Assembly: GCA_963281155.1 (NCBI GenBank)
Contig: CAUJLY010000006.1
Span: 9,796,001 to 9,860,000, forward strand
Source of the DNA: Rhabditophanes sp. KR3021
Taxonomy: Eukaryota; Nematoda; Chromadorea; Rhabditida; Alloionematidae
Direction of reading: 5' to 3'
DNA length: 64,000 bases
Position numbers and translations under genes: made by a program. Below are positions 1-14,425 of the stretch, in pieces. Positions within the stretch are counted from its first letter, which is position 1. Every line of letters begins with the position of its first letter. The notes below the pieces were generated by a model. It was given only the letters and a program-made list of their open reading frames with translations. It did not search any database and had not been told where the DNA came from.

Positions 1-3000
1 TGTATAAAAAACTATTATACCATCGTTATATTTTTTTGCAAAAATATTATATAAATGAGTATATTTATACGAGAATATAAAAAGTTTTTCTAGTTGTTCT
101 TTGTGACAAACAAATAAATTAAAAGCATCCGAATAGCTCAAAAAAGAGCCTATATTTCAGAATCAAATAATGGCTATTTTTAATAAATGAAGTCGTTGTT
201 TTAATCAAAACAAGAATGAAAGTTATATGAAAGTTATTCTACTTTATAGCCATACCACCCACCAAACCTAATGTAAGAGTTTCAGATATTTTTATGATAG
301 CAAACACAGAAGTTCTAGTGCTTGAATATAATTTTTTTAATAGTTATACAATTGGCTCGCTCGACTTTAATTCCTATTTTGGACGTTAATCTTGGCACCA
401 AAAAGGTATTAAAAATTGTTAAGGGGATAATTTATAAAATTATAGATCGTAAAAATAGAAATTAATTTCGGGTAATATACATTAATAACGTCATTTCATT
501 AAATAATGGCTATTTTAATGCTCTGGAAGCAAATAAACTTTTTCTTTAGGATTGTAAAGACTTTTTTTGAAAAGATCCTGAAGTTGATACTACTTTTAGC
601 CCACACTTAAATTTGTTACAATTACTTATGTTAATCGAACACACAAAATTGAATGCAAGCTCATCATATACTTGTGAAATTCCCTCAACATCAAGGAAGT
701 ATTAAAGTTGAACTACTTCGGTATGCAAAACTTTTCACAAAACTAAACAATAATTTGAAATAAAAAACTTCCCACAACTTCTTCGGATCTATTAAAGTTT
801 TAAACAGTAAAGAAGTATTATAAAAATGAGTATATGCATTGCCGATAATAAAGATATTATTTTTTTGAAATATGGAATCACCCAAATGCATATAAATGCA
901 TATATTTAATTGCTTTGAACTGTTTTAGTTCATATCATGTAGAATATATTTGCTTTATTTGAAAACAAAACAAATAGAATAAAAAGATTATCAAAAATTC
1001 AAAGATATTCATGACGATGGCATTAAGTATTTTTACACAAGGAATGAATTTGGTTATACTCTTGTAATTTTGCTGAAATTATCAGGACTTTTATAATTGT
1101 GGTAGACAGTAAAATGGATTTGTAGGTACCTGTTTGGTATCATAATTAAGTAATCGTAAAAAAGTTGTCAACAGTGTGGTTGTTAGACATTAGTTCTAAT
1201 TTAAGGTGGCTAAATTTAATGTGATATCATGAGTGTTTTTTAAATCCAGTAGCAGACTTCCCAAACCTGATTTTATAAATCTTGAGGCTCTGTAAAAATA
1301 ATAATAACAAAGAGTTAAAAACGTAGTAAAAGATTGAATGATTCATATTTTTTAATATTCATATGCATCATTTAATTCCAAATGTCAATCTTCAAAAATT
1401 GAGTTTCAACGAATGTATTTAGGAAGTAATAGATAGTATGCTAATCTGGGTCAATGACATAGCTCTAAAAAGAAACTGTTTATAAGGCATATAAATGGCT
1501 ATACTTGTGAATGACAACAAATTAGATTCTTTTATTTGACTTCTAGACAACAAAAATATATTAAGCTATTTCAAAAGTTCAGACTCAATATCACGCATAT
1601 GTAATACATCTGACACCCTTTTCTTCACCTTTCTATTTGTTTACAATTACCATCAAACGGTGTTCAGAATAATCATAAATAGTTAAGATTAGACTTGAAC
1701 TAGAGTGCAGAAAACAGAATACAATAAAATTGTTTGATTTGTAGATAAAATATTGAAATATAATGCCTATTCTATGACAAAGCTTAAATAAGAAAATTCA
1801 TATTAACCACACAGCTAATGTTACAAATTTGATGTTTGAATGTGTTTTGTTTTTTGAGGAAGAATTTGAATCTGATGAAATATATCAAATTAATTTAGAA
1901 TTACTTGTTTATTTATGAATTATTCTTTATCTACATAGAAAAATTATTCTTTGTTATGATATCACATACAATCCAAGAATTATTCTTTTGACGATGATTA
2001 TAATAACAAAACGTATACTTGATAAAATTATGCTAAATTATTTATTTATAGAGCTTGTTATTATTGGCAATAACAATTAATTAAAAAGAATGTAGTAAAT
2101 GAATATTTATTTTAAGCGAACTTAATCAAAAGCTTTTACCTTAAAGTATTTTAGTACTATTTCAATTAACCAAGTTGTGAATGAACTTAATCAGCTAAAT
2201 AATGTTATTAGTAAACGTAACGTTCAAATTAAATGGTGTCGTCATTATTTAGATAATATCGTCAATGTTTTTGTTATTCATGATGACCATACCTGGCATT
2301 TCGTGAAATTCAAAACAAAATTGATATTAAATTAATGTATGCTATTTTGACTTCAATTAATTGTTTATAAAAAATTGAACTTCAAAACTGATCTTTCAAG
2401 TTTTGCACTAAACCTTTTCGTTTTATAATTTTGTGTGTAACAACTATTTGTTTTGTTTTCTAAGACTTGATCTCCATTTTAAAAGTTTTATTACAAATTC
2501 TGGACATTTGATATTTACAACCTAAAAGTATATTTTGCTTACATGTTGTAATCTTTTAACAATTTTAATTTCAAGAGATACATATTTAAGTAGGCACCAC
2601 ATCATAGCTTAATTTTAGACTAGCGAAGGTATGATTATTATTTACAGTTATGATTGATACCTCATAAATGGATACAATATTTAACTGAAAACTTAGTTAT
2701 TCATCTTTAAAGTTTTTGTTAAGAGTATTGTTTGGATAAATATTGGCATGATTTGATATGCAAAAATAGAATTACTTAATTTTTAGTGTTTTCATTAGAT
2801 ACATTCTCAAAAACTGTTCTCATTTGATATCAATTTACTTATTTTGTACTAGCAAATAACACTTTAATTTCTGTTTACCATGGAATGAGAACTTGGTTTA
2901 AATATTCTATTTGGAAGTTATTATTTATTGTTTATTTTGGTTAAATTTGTCTCTTCCTGTAATATTAAAATAATACAATTTAAAATTTTTCTACATTTGA

Positions 3001-5320
3001 CACTTTATACTTGAGAAAAGCAGGACTTTTTTATAAAAAGTAATTTAAAATTTGATGCGTCATTGGCGAGAGAAGAACAAACTTGTGCGGATACTATTTT
3101 AATTTGATCACTAAATTTATATATTTATTAAAATCACTTTTCGGCACACAGGTGATATTTAATCAAAGTTTTATCTTAACCACAAAACGTGTTATTAGCA
3201 TCTATATCAACTATCAACCAAATTAATCCTTTATAAATCGAGGTATCATCTTTTTTATTTATATCTGTCTTTAGGTGATGTCTATCAGATAGAAGCAATA
3301 TTAATGCTGGCGTACCGAGAGTTCTTAGTTACACTTTTTTGATATTGGTGCTTGAACAGCTGTTATTGTTGTGATGTTAACCTTTACATTAAAATTTCTT
3401 ATACATATTTAAGTCGGATGTAGTTTAAAGATTGTTTAAATCAAATGAATTATTTTGTATTATTAAGTGAAGTGACGAATCCTTGCCAAGAAAACTTTTT
3501 AAGCCCATTTGTTACACCCATCTTGCATTTTCATTTCCAGGTGACGAAGATTAGCTAAAAAATCTTTGGAAATTGCATAGTTCATTTTATATCATTTCTG
3601 AGAATCAAAAACAAATCATTTTCGCATATATTGTTCCTAACAAAGCTCTATATACTTTGTATTGTCAAAAGGAATTTTGCGTAATTATAAAAGTGTATGA
3701 AAGTAAATGTCGTATTAAATTATGCATCACACACAAATTATTCTTATTGAAATTTCTAATTCTCTATATTATAATCTCACAAATCATGCTAATATCAAAT
3801 TGTATTCTTTAATTCCATAATATCTCTATCCTTAAACCTTCTACTTATTCTGAAATACAATTTTATAATGAATTAGTTTAAATATTCATTTGTATCATTC
3901 TTCTTCGTTTATTTCTCATAACAATATTTCTAAAAAATATAATATTGCCAATAAATTTCTTTGTTTTTCCTTTATTTGTATGTTGATATGTTTGAAATTT
4001 TTTATTTGATTGTCTCAATAATGTTTTGAATTTTTAAAAAAGTCGAAATGCGTGTATATAAACACATGCATATTATCACGGAATTAAAAAACCAACTGCA
4101 TCATATCAAGTTAAAGAATTTATCCTCACCACTACTCATATATATCGAAAAACTTTTTAAATGACACAAATTCCCTTAAAAGTATTAAGCACAAAACGTT
4201 TGATTACGCACTCTTTATATTTTACGTTCTTCTACTTTTTCACGCTTTTGTGGCATTGGCGCAAATGTATAAATCTTTACTATAAAATGAACAGATTATC
4301 TATAAACCTTAATACAGAAAGTATAACTTGCAAAACATGGCAACTTGATATTATGCTTGACACAAAAAATTTTGACAAACGAGTGCTTAAATAAGCATAA
4401 AACGTTTTCTTAATTTACACCTTTGCACATTGTGTTATTTGAATAAACTAATTTAATCCTATTCGAAATTTGTTCAAAAAGACTTACAAATTCTTTGTTT
4501 TAATTAATTTACTAGCATTATGTTTCAGCACATGTTAAAACACCCTATTTTTTAAACTTTTAAACTAGTTTCTAAATTATACACATTCTTTCATTTTCCT
4601 ATAAATCTCGAAAAAAATTATGAAAGATATAATTTTTACCAAACTGCCACTTGTCAAAAATTTATCCTCAGTATATTAAATTAGCTTGTATGATTTATTC
4701 TTGTTATGTTTCTTTCTGACATCTAGAAGATATTTTATGCATCAGGCATATTTTAAAAAATTGATATATTTGAACTTGCTCAGAATATATCGCGTTTTTC
4801 AAAAAAATTGAATGAAAGAGGTGTGTGGGACATAATTAATTATTACCATAGCTTTATATTTTGACGAAACTATAAATGATGAGAATAAATTTGGACTTGC
4901 CAGCGATCCTTGGCTTTTACCATAAATATCCTCTCTAACCAAGAATAAAATGATTTTTTATATATTTAGTGTTAATAATTTTAAACCAGCAACCACTAAA
5001 TATTATCTGAATTATTATAAATTTTGGAAACAATCCTTTACCTATCAACTTACAAAGTTATTTATTTCGAGTCTTAATTAATGTAATTATTGTTGAAGTA
5101 TGTGAATGTTTGCAAACTAATTATTTATAATTGTCTTATTAAACTGTATTTTTAAATATTCTTCCTTTCAGAAAAAATAACACAAAAAACTGCTAATTTA
5201 GAAAGGTGAATTATGCCAACAAAGTAATTTGCTTGATTGAACAATTATTGAAATTATATTTGAGTTAATTAAAGAGAAAACAATTTTTAAACTGTCTGAA
5301 GGTGACTTTTGATATTAAAG
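1..5320. other. AT-rich region, no gene seen
   Basis: This stretch upstream of the RhoGAP gene holds only short spurious reading frames of low-complexity F/I/L/K/N-rich composition. I see no conserved motif or convincing exon chain. The part just upstream of position 5321 is expected to contain the promoter and 5' UTR of the RhoGAP gene; a TTTCAG at about 5165-5170 could be an upstream 3' splice or trans-splice acceptor, which is inference only. Confidence 0.5.
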
Positions 5321-8300
5321 ATGCCTTCTAGTTTTTCAAGTACTGATGGCTGCCAAGACTTTGTTCTTGATGATTATTTGGTAAGTTTAGAATGAGGATG
5401 TGTGGTAACTTTAATTTGAAGGTTCCGGACGATTTGTTGAGAGACATTGAAATATTTGCTGATCATGTTAACAGACTACGTATTGCACTTGATTCAAGTT
5501 CCTATGTTCCTGGTATGTTTTCGGATTGCTTTAAATGGCGATGACATTAATCTGAATACATATTTATTTCTGGCCATCACAAAATTCTGAATAATGATTA
5601 GAAATATGTAATTCAAATTAATGTAGTATACTATTTCTTCGTCATTTAATTTACTCCACTATTTAAAATGCTTATATCTCTTTACATGACAAATGCTTCA
5701 CTCAATTTAAGTGGCATGTAATAATCGTTTCTTTTATCTACTTCATTTATTTTAACCAGTTGTAGCTATTAAATGTAACTACATCTACAATTATGTCACA
5801 TCTGATTTATTTGCATTAATAATTTTTACTTCGAAAAGGCCATAAAAGTAAATCACTTAAATTATTGTTTCTTATAGATGGTGAATCAAAATGTGTTCAA
5901 GTGAAGGCAGCCCTCTCCATGGTTTCTCAGTCTGTACGGGATCTCTTGGTTCGTTATCCACTCTTCAAAACTACACAAGTTCTTATTCCGACCAGTCATT
6001 TGGTCCACAGTGTTAAAGGTAGGTTGTTATTTTTACTTTTGTTACTGCCAAAGTACATATGAAAGTTTAATTTAATATACAAACTATTAATTTCTATTGC
6101 GATTATATTTGTATTTATATATACATTTGTGGCCATGATTCGCCTTGCTGAACATTGCTTCCGCAATTTTATAGTTATTCCAAATGTTAGCATTGTATTA
6201 AGCTGAACGTAATAATATGTTCGGGAAGTTAAAAGATTCATTTCACTTTGACATTAATTCAACGAGCATTCATTGATACGTGAAAATTAGTTTGATTGTC
6301 AAATAGTTATGTCATTTATGGTACATATATTCAAATATCATATTCGGCGACACTACTTTTAGTTTTTTTGATTCAAAGTAACAAAATTCATAAAACGTTT
6401 AAAAAAGTGTTGAAGAACTGTATGTGGTGGGTGCTTAAAGGGCAGTATCATCATTACAATCTTTATTACTTATGCTAATACGCATATACTCATATTATTT
6501 TGATTTTCAGAAATAAATTTCTCGGATGTTGTAATTGATACATCTAAAACTCTTTCATGCATTGACAAATTAGAAGGTGCTGTAGGAAATACACTTAAAC
6601 AAAGCTTGTAAGTTCGATTAATTCACATATCTTTTCTGTCGTGTACATGGATAAATTGTATTGAGTACTTTATTTACATACCACATTACATTGTATAAAT
6701 TGTATAATACATGAATATGTATCATGCTAACACTTCTATTTCTTATAATTTTGCCTAATTAAGCTTCCAAGTTAATTTTGGACTTCTTAGAAATCCTTTT
6801 TGTTGGGTTTATACGAAGCGTTGCCAAATTATATAATAGATGTAACGAAGACTAATGGCTATCTTGCTAAACCTGTTATTTATAGAGCACACCACTTATC
6901 ATATTTTTTATAGTATTTTGTCACAGGAACAGCTTCGGTTCCACTCCTTAAAAGTGGTGTAACATTACAATATCTTCTTTTTTGGACTCACTCCAATTGT
7001 TTTCTTCTATTAACGAACGATTGAAATTATTATCTAAGGACCTTTTTAATATTATTCCTTTGAATTACTTTTTAATGCAGAATGATTACGAACTTGTTAA
7101 AGTCAGATCTTCTAGTTACCAAATATATAATATATACAGAAATACATGCGATACTTGTTGAGAATAGAGTTTTATAGTCGATTATATGTTATTTTACATA
7201 ACTCAAATAGCAAAAGTTTGCATGCGTGAAGTATCTTCTAACGAACAAAAATGAGCTGTTACATTTTTATTTGTTTTAATAGTGTACTAAGCATCATGAT
7301 ATGTTTAATGTATATAAATCTTCAGGAATGTTCAAAACAACATGCAACAAGTAGATAAAAACAAAAAAGATTCGAGTTCAGTGAACCGTTTGTCTGGAAA
7401 ATATTCAACTCCCGCAATGAGTTCTACACCACCCTGCCCTTCTTCCAAAATTCCCCTCATCCGTAGGCATTCTACTTTCAAGGGTAAAGTTTCATCAGAA
7501 AACCAAGGTCCAATTAATGCTGAAACATTAGATGCTCGATTAGCAAACCATGACGATGGTTTAAATGTGGCATTTGAATGCACTAAAACTCAGGGCAAAC
7601 ACTTTAAAGATATTACGGCGTATATCAAAAAAAGAATTACTTTGGAACAAGAACATGCTACGAAGTTGACAGCGTTGACAAAGGAAACACGTTCTGTGTT
7701 GCGAAATGACTGTCACTTGCCCTTACTTCAAAACTTTTTTTACTGCTTTGAGACTGATTTGGGGTTATGTGAAAAGGTCAATAATATTTTCAATGCTCTC
7801 ATGGAAAAAATTAAAGAGTCTGAAAAAAATCGTGATGATGAAGAATTGTTCAAAAGATCTCTCAAGAATGAAGTCGCAAAGGATATTAAACAATTGAAAG
7901 ATTTCGAAAATGAATTAGTTAAGGCAAGAAACAACTTTCTTGCAAAAGAAGATAACTTTAAGAAGGCAAAAAATGCTTATATTAGAATTGAAAAAAATCT
8001 GATCTCTTCAAGCTATTCAATGGAAAGCAAAAGAAACATCAAGGAAATTGATAAGAAGAAAAGGAGCGAAGAAGATGCTATGAATAAGGTATTTTATTCT
8101 AGTTTGACTTCTATTCATTTTATCTTTTCAGATGGAGGACGCTGAAAATCAAGTCAAAAAGCTTGAATCAGAGATGAGACGCAAGTTTCTTAGTCTTGAA
8201 AAATCGAAGGTTAGTTTTCATTACCATGCCAGGATATAAGTTAAAAATATTTAATCTGCTATTAAATGTTCTTATTTATTTTCTATAATTACTATCATGT

Positions 8301-11300
8301 TTTCCAAACCCATCATTATAAACATCACCACAAGAGAAAGATATACTTATGATGCCATCCAGCAATCTATTTTGATTTTCAAATCTATGGCTATAATTTA
8401 GATATAACATGGCACTCAAGCTTAGAAAAAAAGATGGGGGCAATTTTGAGTTGCTCTAACAATAATTATAACCTATCATTCCAAACCGTATCCTTCGTCT
8501 TAATATCCTAAAAAGGAAAACATTTTAAAATAATTTGAGTGACGGTCATTTATTACAGGGGCAAAATAAGTATTGTTTTATTATTAGTTATAAATATAAA
8601 ATATATATCGTTACTATAGTTGTTACGATGATTTAAATCAAATTTTTTATGGAAATAATTTTATTTGTTTGTTTTACCGATCCTCCTTTAATTTTTTTCC
8701 TGTTTACGAAACATAGTCACTTTCAAATTGATAACTCCAAAAAACTTTAAACAACTTATGTAAAAATTGTTTTTCTACTTTGACATTTTAAACTACAATT
8801 TTTCTAAATATTTTTATCATCCGAATTTAGACAATGGACAGACCAAATCTCGAAGAATATTGTCTCAATTCTTTAATAACACAATAATAAATAATGTTTA
8901 TTTTGTCTTAACAACTATCAACAAAAAAATTATATTCTTTCTTTCAAAAAATATATCATCATTATTTTGTCTCAAAAAATATATCTTCAAGTTATATGTT
9001 CTTAAAAGATGTTAACAATGTGTTATAGACCAACACAGTCTATCTATTTTGAAGCCTATTATTACACTTACATATAAGCTAATTTTCACTAACATCTTAA
9101 AAAACACATAACCTCTATAGTAACTTTTTAAACTCAAACTATCTTTTTTAATATATACTAGAGCTTCTTAACAATTCATGGCATTTTCAATTTTTATGCA
9201 CTACTTCAAAAACTTTTAATAATAATTGAAATATCTATTCGAATATATACAAAGAAGTTTCCGATACATTCATTTAAGTATATTAGCAACGATACTTAAT
9301 GCGCGAAAAAAATTATTTTGACTTTAAAGAATTAATTAATTTGTACCATCCAAAGAATATCAATGGGAAAGTAGTAATTTTTTGTTAGGAACCAAAAGTT
9401 TTCAAAAATGGGATTATAATAATATAAAATCATATCCTCATGTCTCTTTTTAATAAGAAAAAAGACTTTTCCACTACTAAACCATTGACTTGTCCAAAGA
9501 AGCAACAAAAAATAGTTAGATTAGACAAAATTAATTAAGTAACTTTTATTTTTGACACTTCCAGAGACTAATATTATTGTAATAAATTATACTTTACACA
9601 TAAATGAACAATATATGCCTGCCATCACATAATTTGTTAATACAATTTTTGTTTTGATTTATTGGTGCCAGGCATAAACAAATTTCAATGACTTGCTCAA
9701 AAGGATTGTTTTATACTTTTTGAGACTTTCCATAATATTTGACTTGATAACCACTTTGATATGTAGAAATATCATCATCACCCTCACTTAATATGTTTAT
9801 TTATATGTAATTATATAATTGTGTATACATCTATTTTTTATCATAAATGATGCTGTCGACAACAACAAGATTATTAAAAAGTTTAAAATGATTTAAAATC
9901 ACATTGCGTCAATAGGTTTAATTGTTTTGAACATTTATATATAGATGCGTAACTTTTTCACAAACTTCAAAAAGCTTTAAAGCAAAAAAGTAAATTTTGT
10001 TCTATATTTTATCATCTTAAACTTCAAACATTCTTCCTTACTTGCATTTTGTCGTCATTCCTTAAATATATTGAAAATTGCCTTTATGATGTTTTAAACA
10101 TGTGTTCAATTATGCACCATGATGCTTCTTAACTTCACAAAAAGTCATCGTTGTTAATAGATGTATTGTATTTTTTGAGTTATTACAACACAATTAATTT
10201 TAAATCATACTTTTCGAATTGTAATTTAAGATTTTTAAGAATATTTATTTATTAATGTATATCATATTGTATATGTAGTGTTGTTTATATAATGTATGTA
10301 TTATTACGAAAAAATAATCTAGTTTTGAAACATTTTGTACAAGTTCTCATATTATGCATTTTTAGTATGTAGATAAATAAAAAAGTATCTTTGCAATTTT
10401 TGTCAAACTGTTTAAATGTGTCAAATACAAAAATATTTTAATTAATTGTAGGGGATGTAAAGGAGTATAAAGTTGCATTTAAAAGATTCTCATATGACCA
10501 ATTTATACAATTATATTAGATAACATAAAAAATAGTGAATACTATGCCATACTGGCCATTTTTTGAAGGCAATGTGCTGCAGTTTAATTTGATTGAAAAT
10601 GCAATAAATTTTGTTTAGATGTTTGTGCATCCTTAAAAAAGACAAATATATGTAATCCTTGAAATCTTTTCATTCTCAATTTGTTTGGGCCTTTATTGGC
10701 AATTCATAATCTGTTTTGTTGATTTTAAAGTAAATAAGGTACAATTAAATTTGACAATAATCATCATCATAAACGCCTTCTCTCCACAATCATATTAAAA
10801 TTGAAACATCCGTCATGTCTTATCCGCTTAACAAACAAATTATTTTTATGATATACTGTTTGTACTAAAATGGGAGAAAATTGTTTAAAATTGTATCAAT
10901 AATTTATTTTTATCACACAATCATGGGAATCGTATATAATTTATCAAAAAATTGCTCAAACACATCTGCCTCATTTTGGCAATAACTTGCATTTATATAT
11001 ATAGTATTTTGGCTAAATATGAATCATAATAAACATGACATGATATTAGCTAAATGTTAAAAAATCTTGAGTTATTTTTTAAAGAATAGTACACGCAAAA
11101 TAAACATCTTATATTCTTTTCTTTTATTTAAATTGATGGATGACGTCACTGTCGAGACTTCTAATAAAAGTTGTTTAAACAAATATAAGACTGATTGTAG
11201 TAAGAAACAATAAGAAAGTTTATTTATATGGCAAAGAAATATATATAGTAAGTAATAATACAATATCATATCGTATTATATATTAATTTAAAAAAATGTT

Positions 11301-13934
11301 TGATAATTGTGTTCCTTAGTTGTAGGTGGTATTTAAATATAATTTGATATTCTAACCACAATATCAAATGAATAGAAATATAATTTCAGATAAAATCATA
11401 GTATATACGTAACAATTAATACCCATTTATCTATATTTGCATTCGTTTGAATATATTTAGCAGACAATAATAGTGTATACTACTCATTTTAAATATTTCC
11501 TTTATTTAAAAAATGGAAAAGTAGTTTCATGATATTTGAACTTGCTAAAAATGTTAGTTATAAATATTTCTATAAATGTGTTTTTGATTAGAGATTCTTA
11601 GCAAAAAATTCTTTTTCAACAAAACTAGGCATCAAATCCCTACTCATAAATTTATTCTGATATCAATATTTATCAAGTTTTATTGTTTGGAAAACAAAAC
11701 TTTTTATACATCCTTTTTATAAAATATTTATTGATAACATCTTTTGTTTTTATTTTCAGAAATCAACTATAAGTCATTTGCGCGAACTTATTTTCAATTG
11801 CGATCATTCTACTAAAATTTGTTCACAGCATTATTTCCAGGTAATTGGATATTTGTTTAAATAAGTTGTAATAATTAACTATTTCATTGTAAGGCGTTAT
11901 CTGAACTTTGGGAATCCTTGCCAAATACATATCAAGAATTAACAGATGCAACGCGAAGTTATACTCCTGGCACAGAGTACATGTCCTTTTTGCAAAACCT
12001 TCCCGGACGTCAACTTGCATCTCCCTCAAATATTAGAAAGTATGTATTAGAAGATGTTATTTTTAGATTTATTAATTTATTCAAATTTATTATAGTGACG
12101 AGTATAGTGCAAATAGACATTCCCAATTAAATTTCGGTTCTTCAAGCAATGAAATCGCTTCAGGTGATCATACAACAACTGCTTCCTCCTCTGCATCATC
12201 TATTGGGGCAAGAAGGAGAAATGCAATCAATTTAAGTGATCATCACGCTGTACATTTAGCTCATAATAATACTGCTGTAAGAAGGCAGCCCAAAAAAAGT
12301 ATGAGTATGTTATTTTTGGGGCATTTTTATTAAATTTCTTTTACCACAGGTCGTTTATTTAATTTTCCTGAACCATCCGAAGCTGCAAAGTAAATTTAAT
12401 AGTTTTGTTTTATGTATTTATAATCCTTTTCAGATCTCATAAATTGACACGCGTAAGACAACCAACTAAATGCTCGCTTTGTGAAACTTTATCACTTCTC
12501 TCGACTTATCAGTGCACGTCCTGTGATACTTTTTACCATAAAACATGTTTATCCAGAATAGTAAGCTTTTGCAATGATAATTCCTCTCGAAATGGAAACT
12601 ATTCAGAGGTCCGACGAGTCTCAATTTTCGGAGTCCCTCTGCAAGGTCATTTACATGAACACTCCCGCAAAGTACCATTCATTCTAGAGAGATGTATTCG
12701 TGAAATTGAAGAACATGGAATGAAATACAAAGGTATTTACAGAACTTGCGGGGTCAAAAGTAAAATAGAAGCAATTTGCGAGAACTTTGAAAAGATTTCA
12801 CATAGTTCGCAGATTGATTTGTCTGAAGTTCATCCGATGAATGTTGCTTCTGTTATTAAGTTGTACTTTAGGAAACTTCCGGAACCATTAATGACATTCG
12901 AATTGTATGGAGAGTGGATTAGAATTGCTGGGGTAAGTGGAATTGGTTATCGATAATAATGTGAATTATTTGCTTAGATTCTTGATGATGCCAAACCTGA
13001 AATTAAGGAGATAGTCGAGTGTTGTGACAGATTGCCACTTGCAAATTATAATACATTCAAGTACTTGCTTTTACATCTTAACAGGGTAACATGGTTCGAG
13101 GAGGATAACTTGATGAATGCGGCCAACTTGGCAAATGTCATTTCACCTTCATTGCTTTGGATTAAGCCTCCACCATCAGCTAATCGAAAGAAGGCATCTA
13201 ATTCAAAGGATAAGAAACCTGTTATAGATCATACTTTGCTTTATTCAGATGCTCATGTTCAAACTAAGACACTTGAATATTTGATCAAATACGCCTTTCA
13301 AATATTCTGCGAAGACTATGAAAAGGATAGAAAGGATTTCTTTGATAGATATGTCGATGAAGAAGTTAAGAAGGAAGAAGAACCTGGGGACGAGGAGAAA
13401 AAGTTAATAGAAGACATTGTTCTTGATTTAAATGACGATGATGAAGATCCTTTTGGGAGTGACCCTGATTTTGACGCGGATGACGACTCAAGAGAAGCAG
13501 CTAATAGTTCCAAAAAAAGCTTAAATGCTTTAGCATCAACACCGGAAGGACATCAACAAGTATCAACTGATTTCAATTTTATGGATGCTAATGATTTTAC
13601 CGTCGATGTTCTTGACCAATACTTATCGCAAAATTTTGCTATTTTAAATAGTAAAACAGAGTGTGGAAGCAACAGTAAGAGCCAAATTCCACAGTCTTAC
13701 TACTTAGGAAAGACCTTAGTCACTCCACAAAGCGAAAAACGTTCAATGTATACTCAATCTGCCCCAATGGCTGAAAATAGTTCAGGATCCAGAAGTACAT
13801 TGAAAGATGAAGATCAAAAAGAATCACCTGATAGTCTTTACAATAAGCATGAGAGTATCCTGCGCAATACATCCTTGCCAGTTGACTACCCCCAAGCATC
13901 CAACAAAAATGATTCTCCCAAGGAAGTCCAATAG
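5321..13934 (+). CDS. spv-1: F-BAR / C1 / RhoGAP protein (SPV-1, ARHGAP29/45-GMIP type)
   Basis: A Rho-family GTPase-activating protein. Twelve exons fit with GT-AG introns and continuous frame: 5321-5380, 5422-5512, 5878-6018, 6511-6607, 7326-8088, 8132-8209, 11760-11840, 11894-12039, 12096-12298, 12350-12389, 12434-12932, 12978-13934, giving about 1051 residues. A helical, lysine-rich F-BAR-like region lies at about 200-470. A C1-type zinc finger follows at about 568-612 (motifs CSLCE, CTSC, FYHKTCL). A RhoGAP domain spans about 632-825, with the arginine finger in GIYRTCG near residue 669. The acidic and serine-rich tail has no domain I recognise. The order F-BAR, C1, RhoGAP is that of C. 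elegans SPV-1, which uses membrane-curvature sensing to restrain RHO-1 in the contractile spermatheca, and of vertebrate ARHGAP29, ARHGAP45 and GMIP. Intron 6 is 3.5 kb and exon 10 only 40 nt. The ATG at 5321 is preferred because it opens a well-spliced first exon; upstream exons cannot be excluded. Confidence 0.9.
8210..11759 (+). other. Large intron 6 of the RhoGAP gene
   Basis: This 3.55 kb interval lies between a GTTAGT donor and a TATTTTCAG acceptor, and is far longer than most other introns in the window, which run about 40 to 700 nt. Both strands carry only short spurious frames. No nested gene was recognised. Confidence 0.7.
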
Positions 13935-14158
13935 TAAGCAGGGGAAGTGAAGGTTCATCTACATTTAATTAATTTATCACATTGCAAGATTAATCAAATA
14001 TCGTTATTATATTATTATTACATTATTTACTTTTGGAATTTGTGGATAAGACAATATATACATATTATTTTATAATTAAGAATTGTTTCCAAGAGCTGCA
14101 GGAGGAATATTTGAGCATATTTAATATTTTTTCAATTTAAACAATAATTTTATCTTTA

Positions 14159-14164
14159 AATAAA
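14159..14164 (+). terminator. Candidate polyadenylation signal AATAAA (RhoGAP gene)
   Basis: AATAAA lies about 225 nt downstream of the RhoGAP stop codon. Other AATAAA-like hexamers follow near 14220-14235, so the exact cleavage site is uncertain in this AT-rich DNA. Confidence 0.35.
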
Positions 14165-14425
14165 AAATTTATAAAGTTTCTATGTTTATTTTATATAATT
14201 TCATTTCAGAAATTGCTTTATAAATAAATAAAATAATATTCAAATTTTTGTGAGTACTGAACAATCAATCGCGATCACGGAGTATTAACTCCTTTCCAAT
14301 CCTATTTCATAATGATTCGCTATAAACACTGATAACAATTCCTACTTAACAACATTCTCATTTTATAATTAAAGATATTCTCGACTTTTGCATACAAGTA
14401 TCGTTTGCACTACAAACATTAAGAA

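Noticed and set aside
4161..4394. 77-codon open frame
   Set aside because: No motif or splice sites, composition like the surrounding non-coding DNA.
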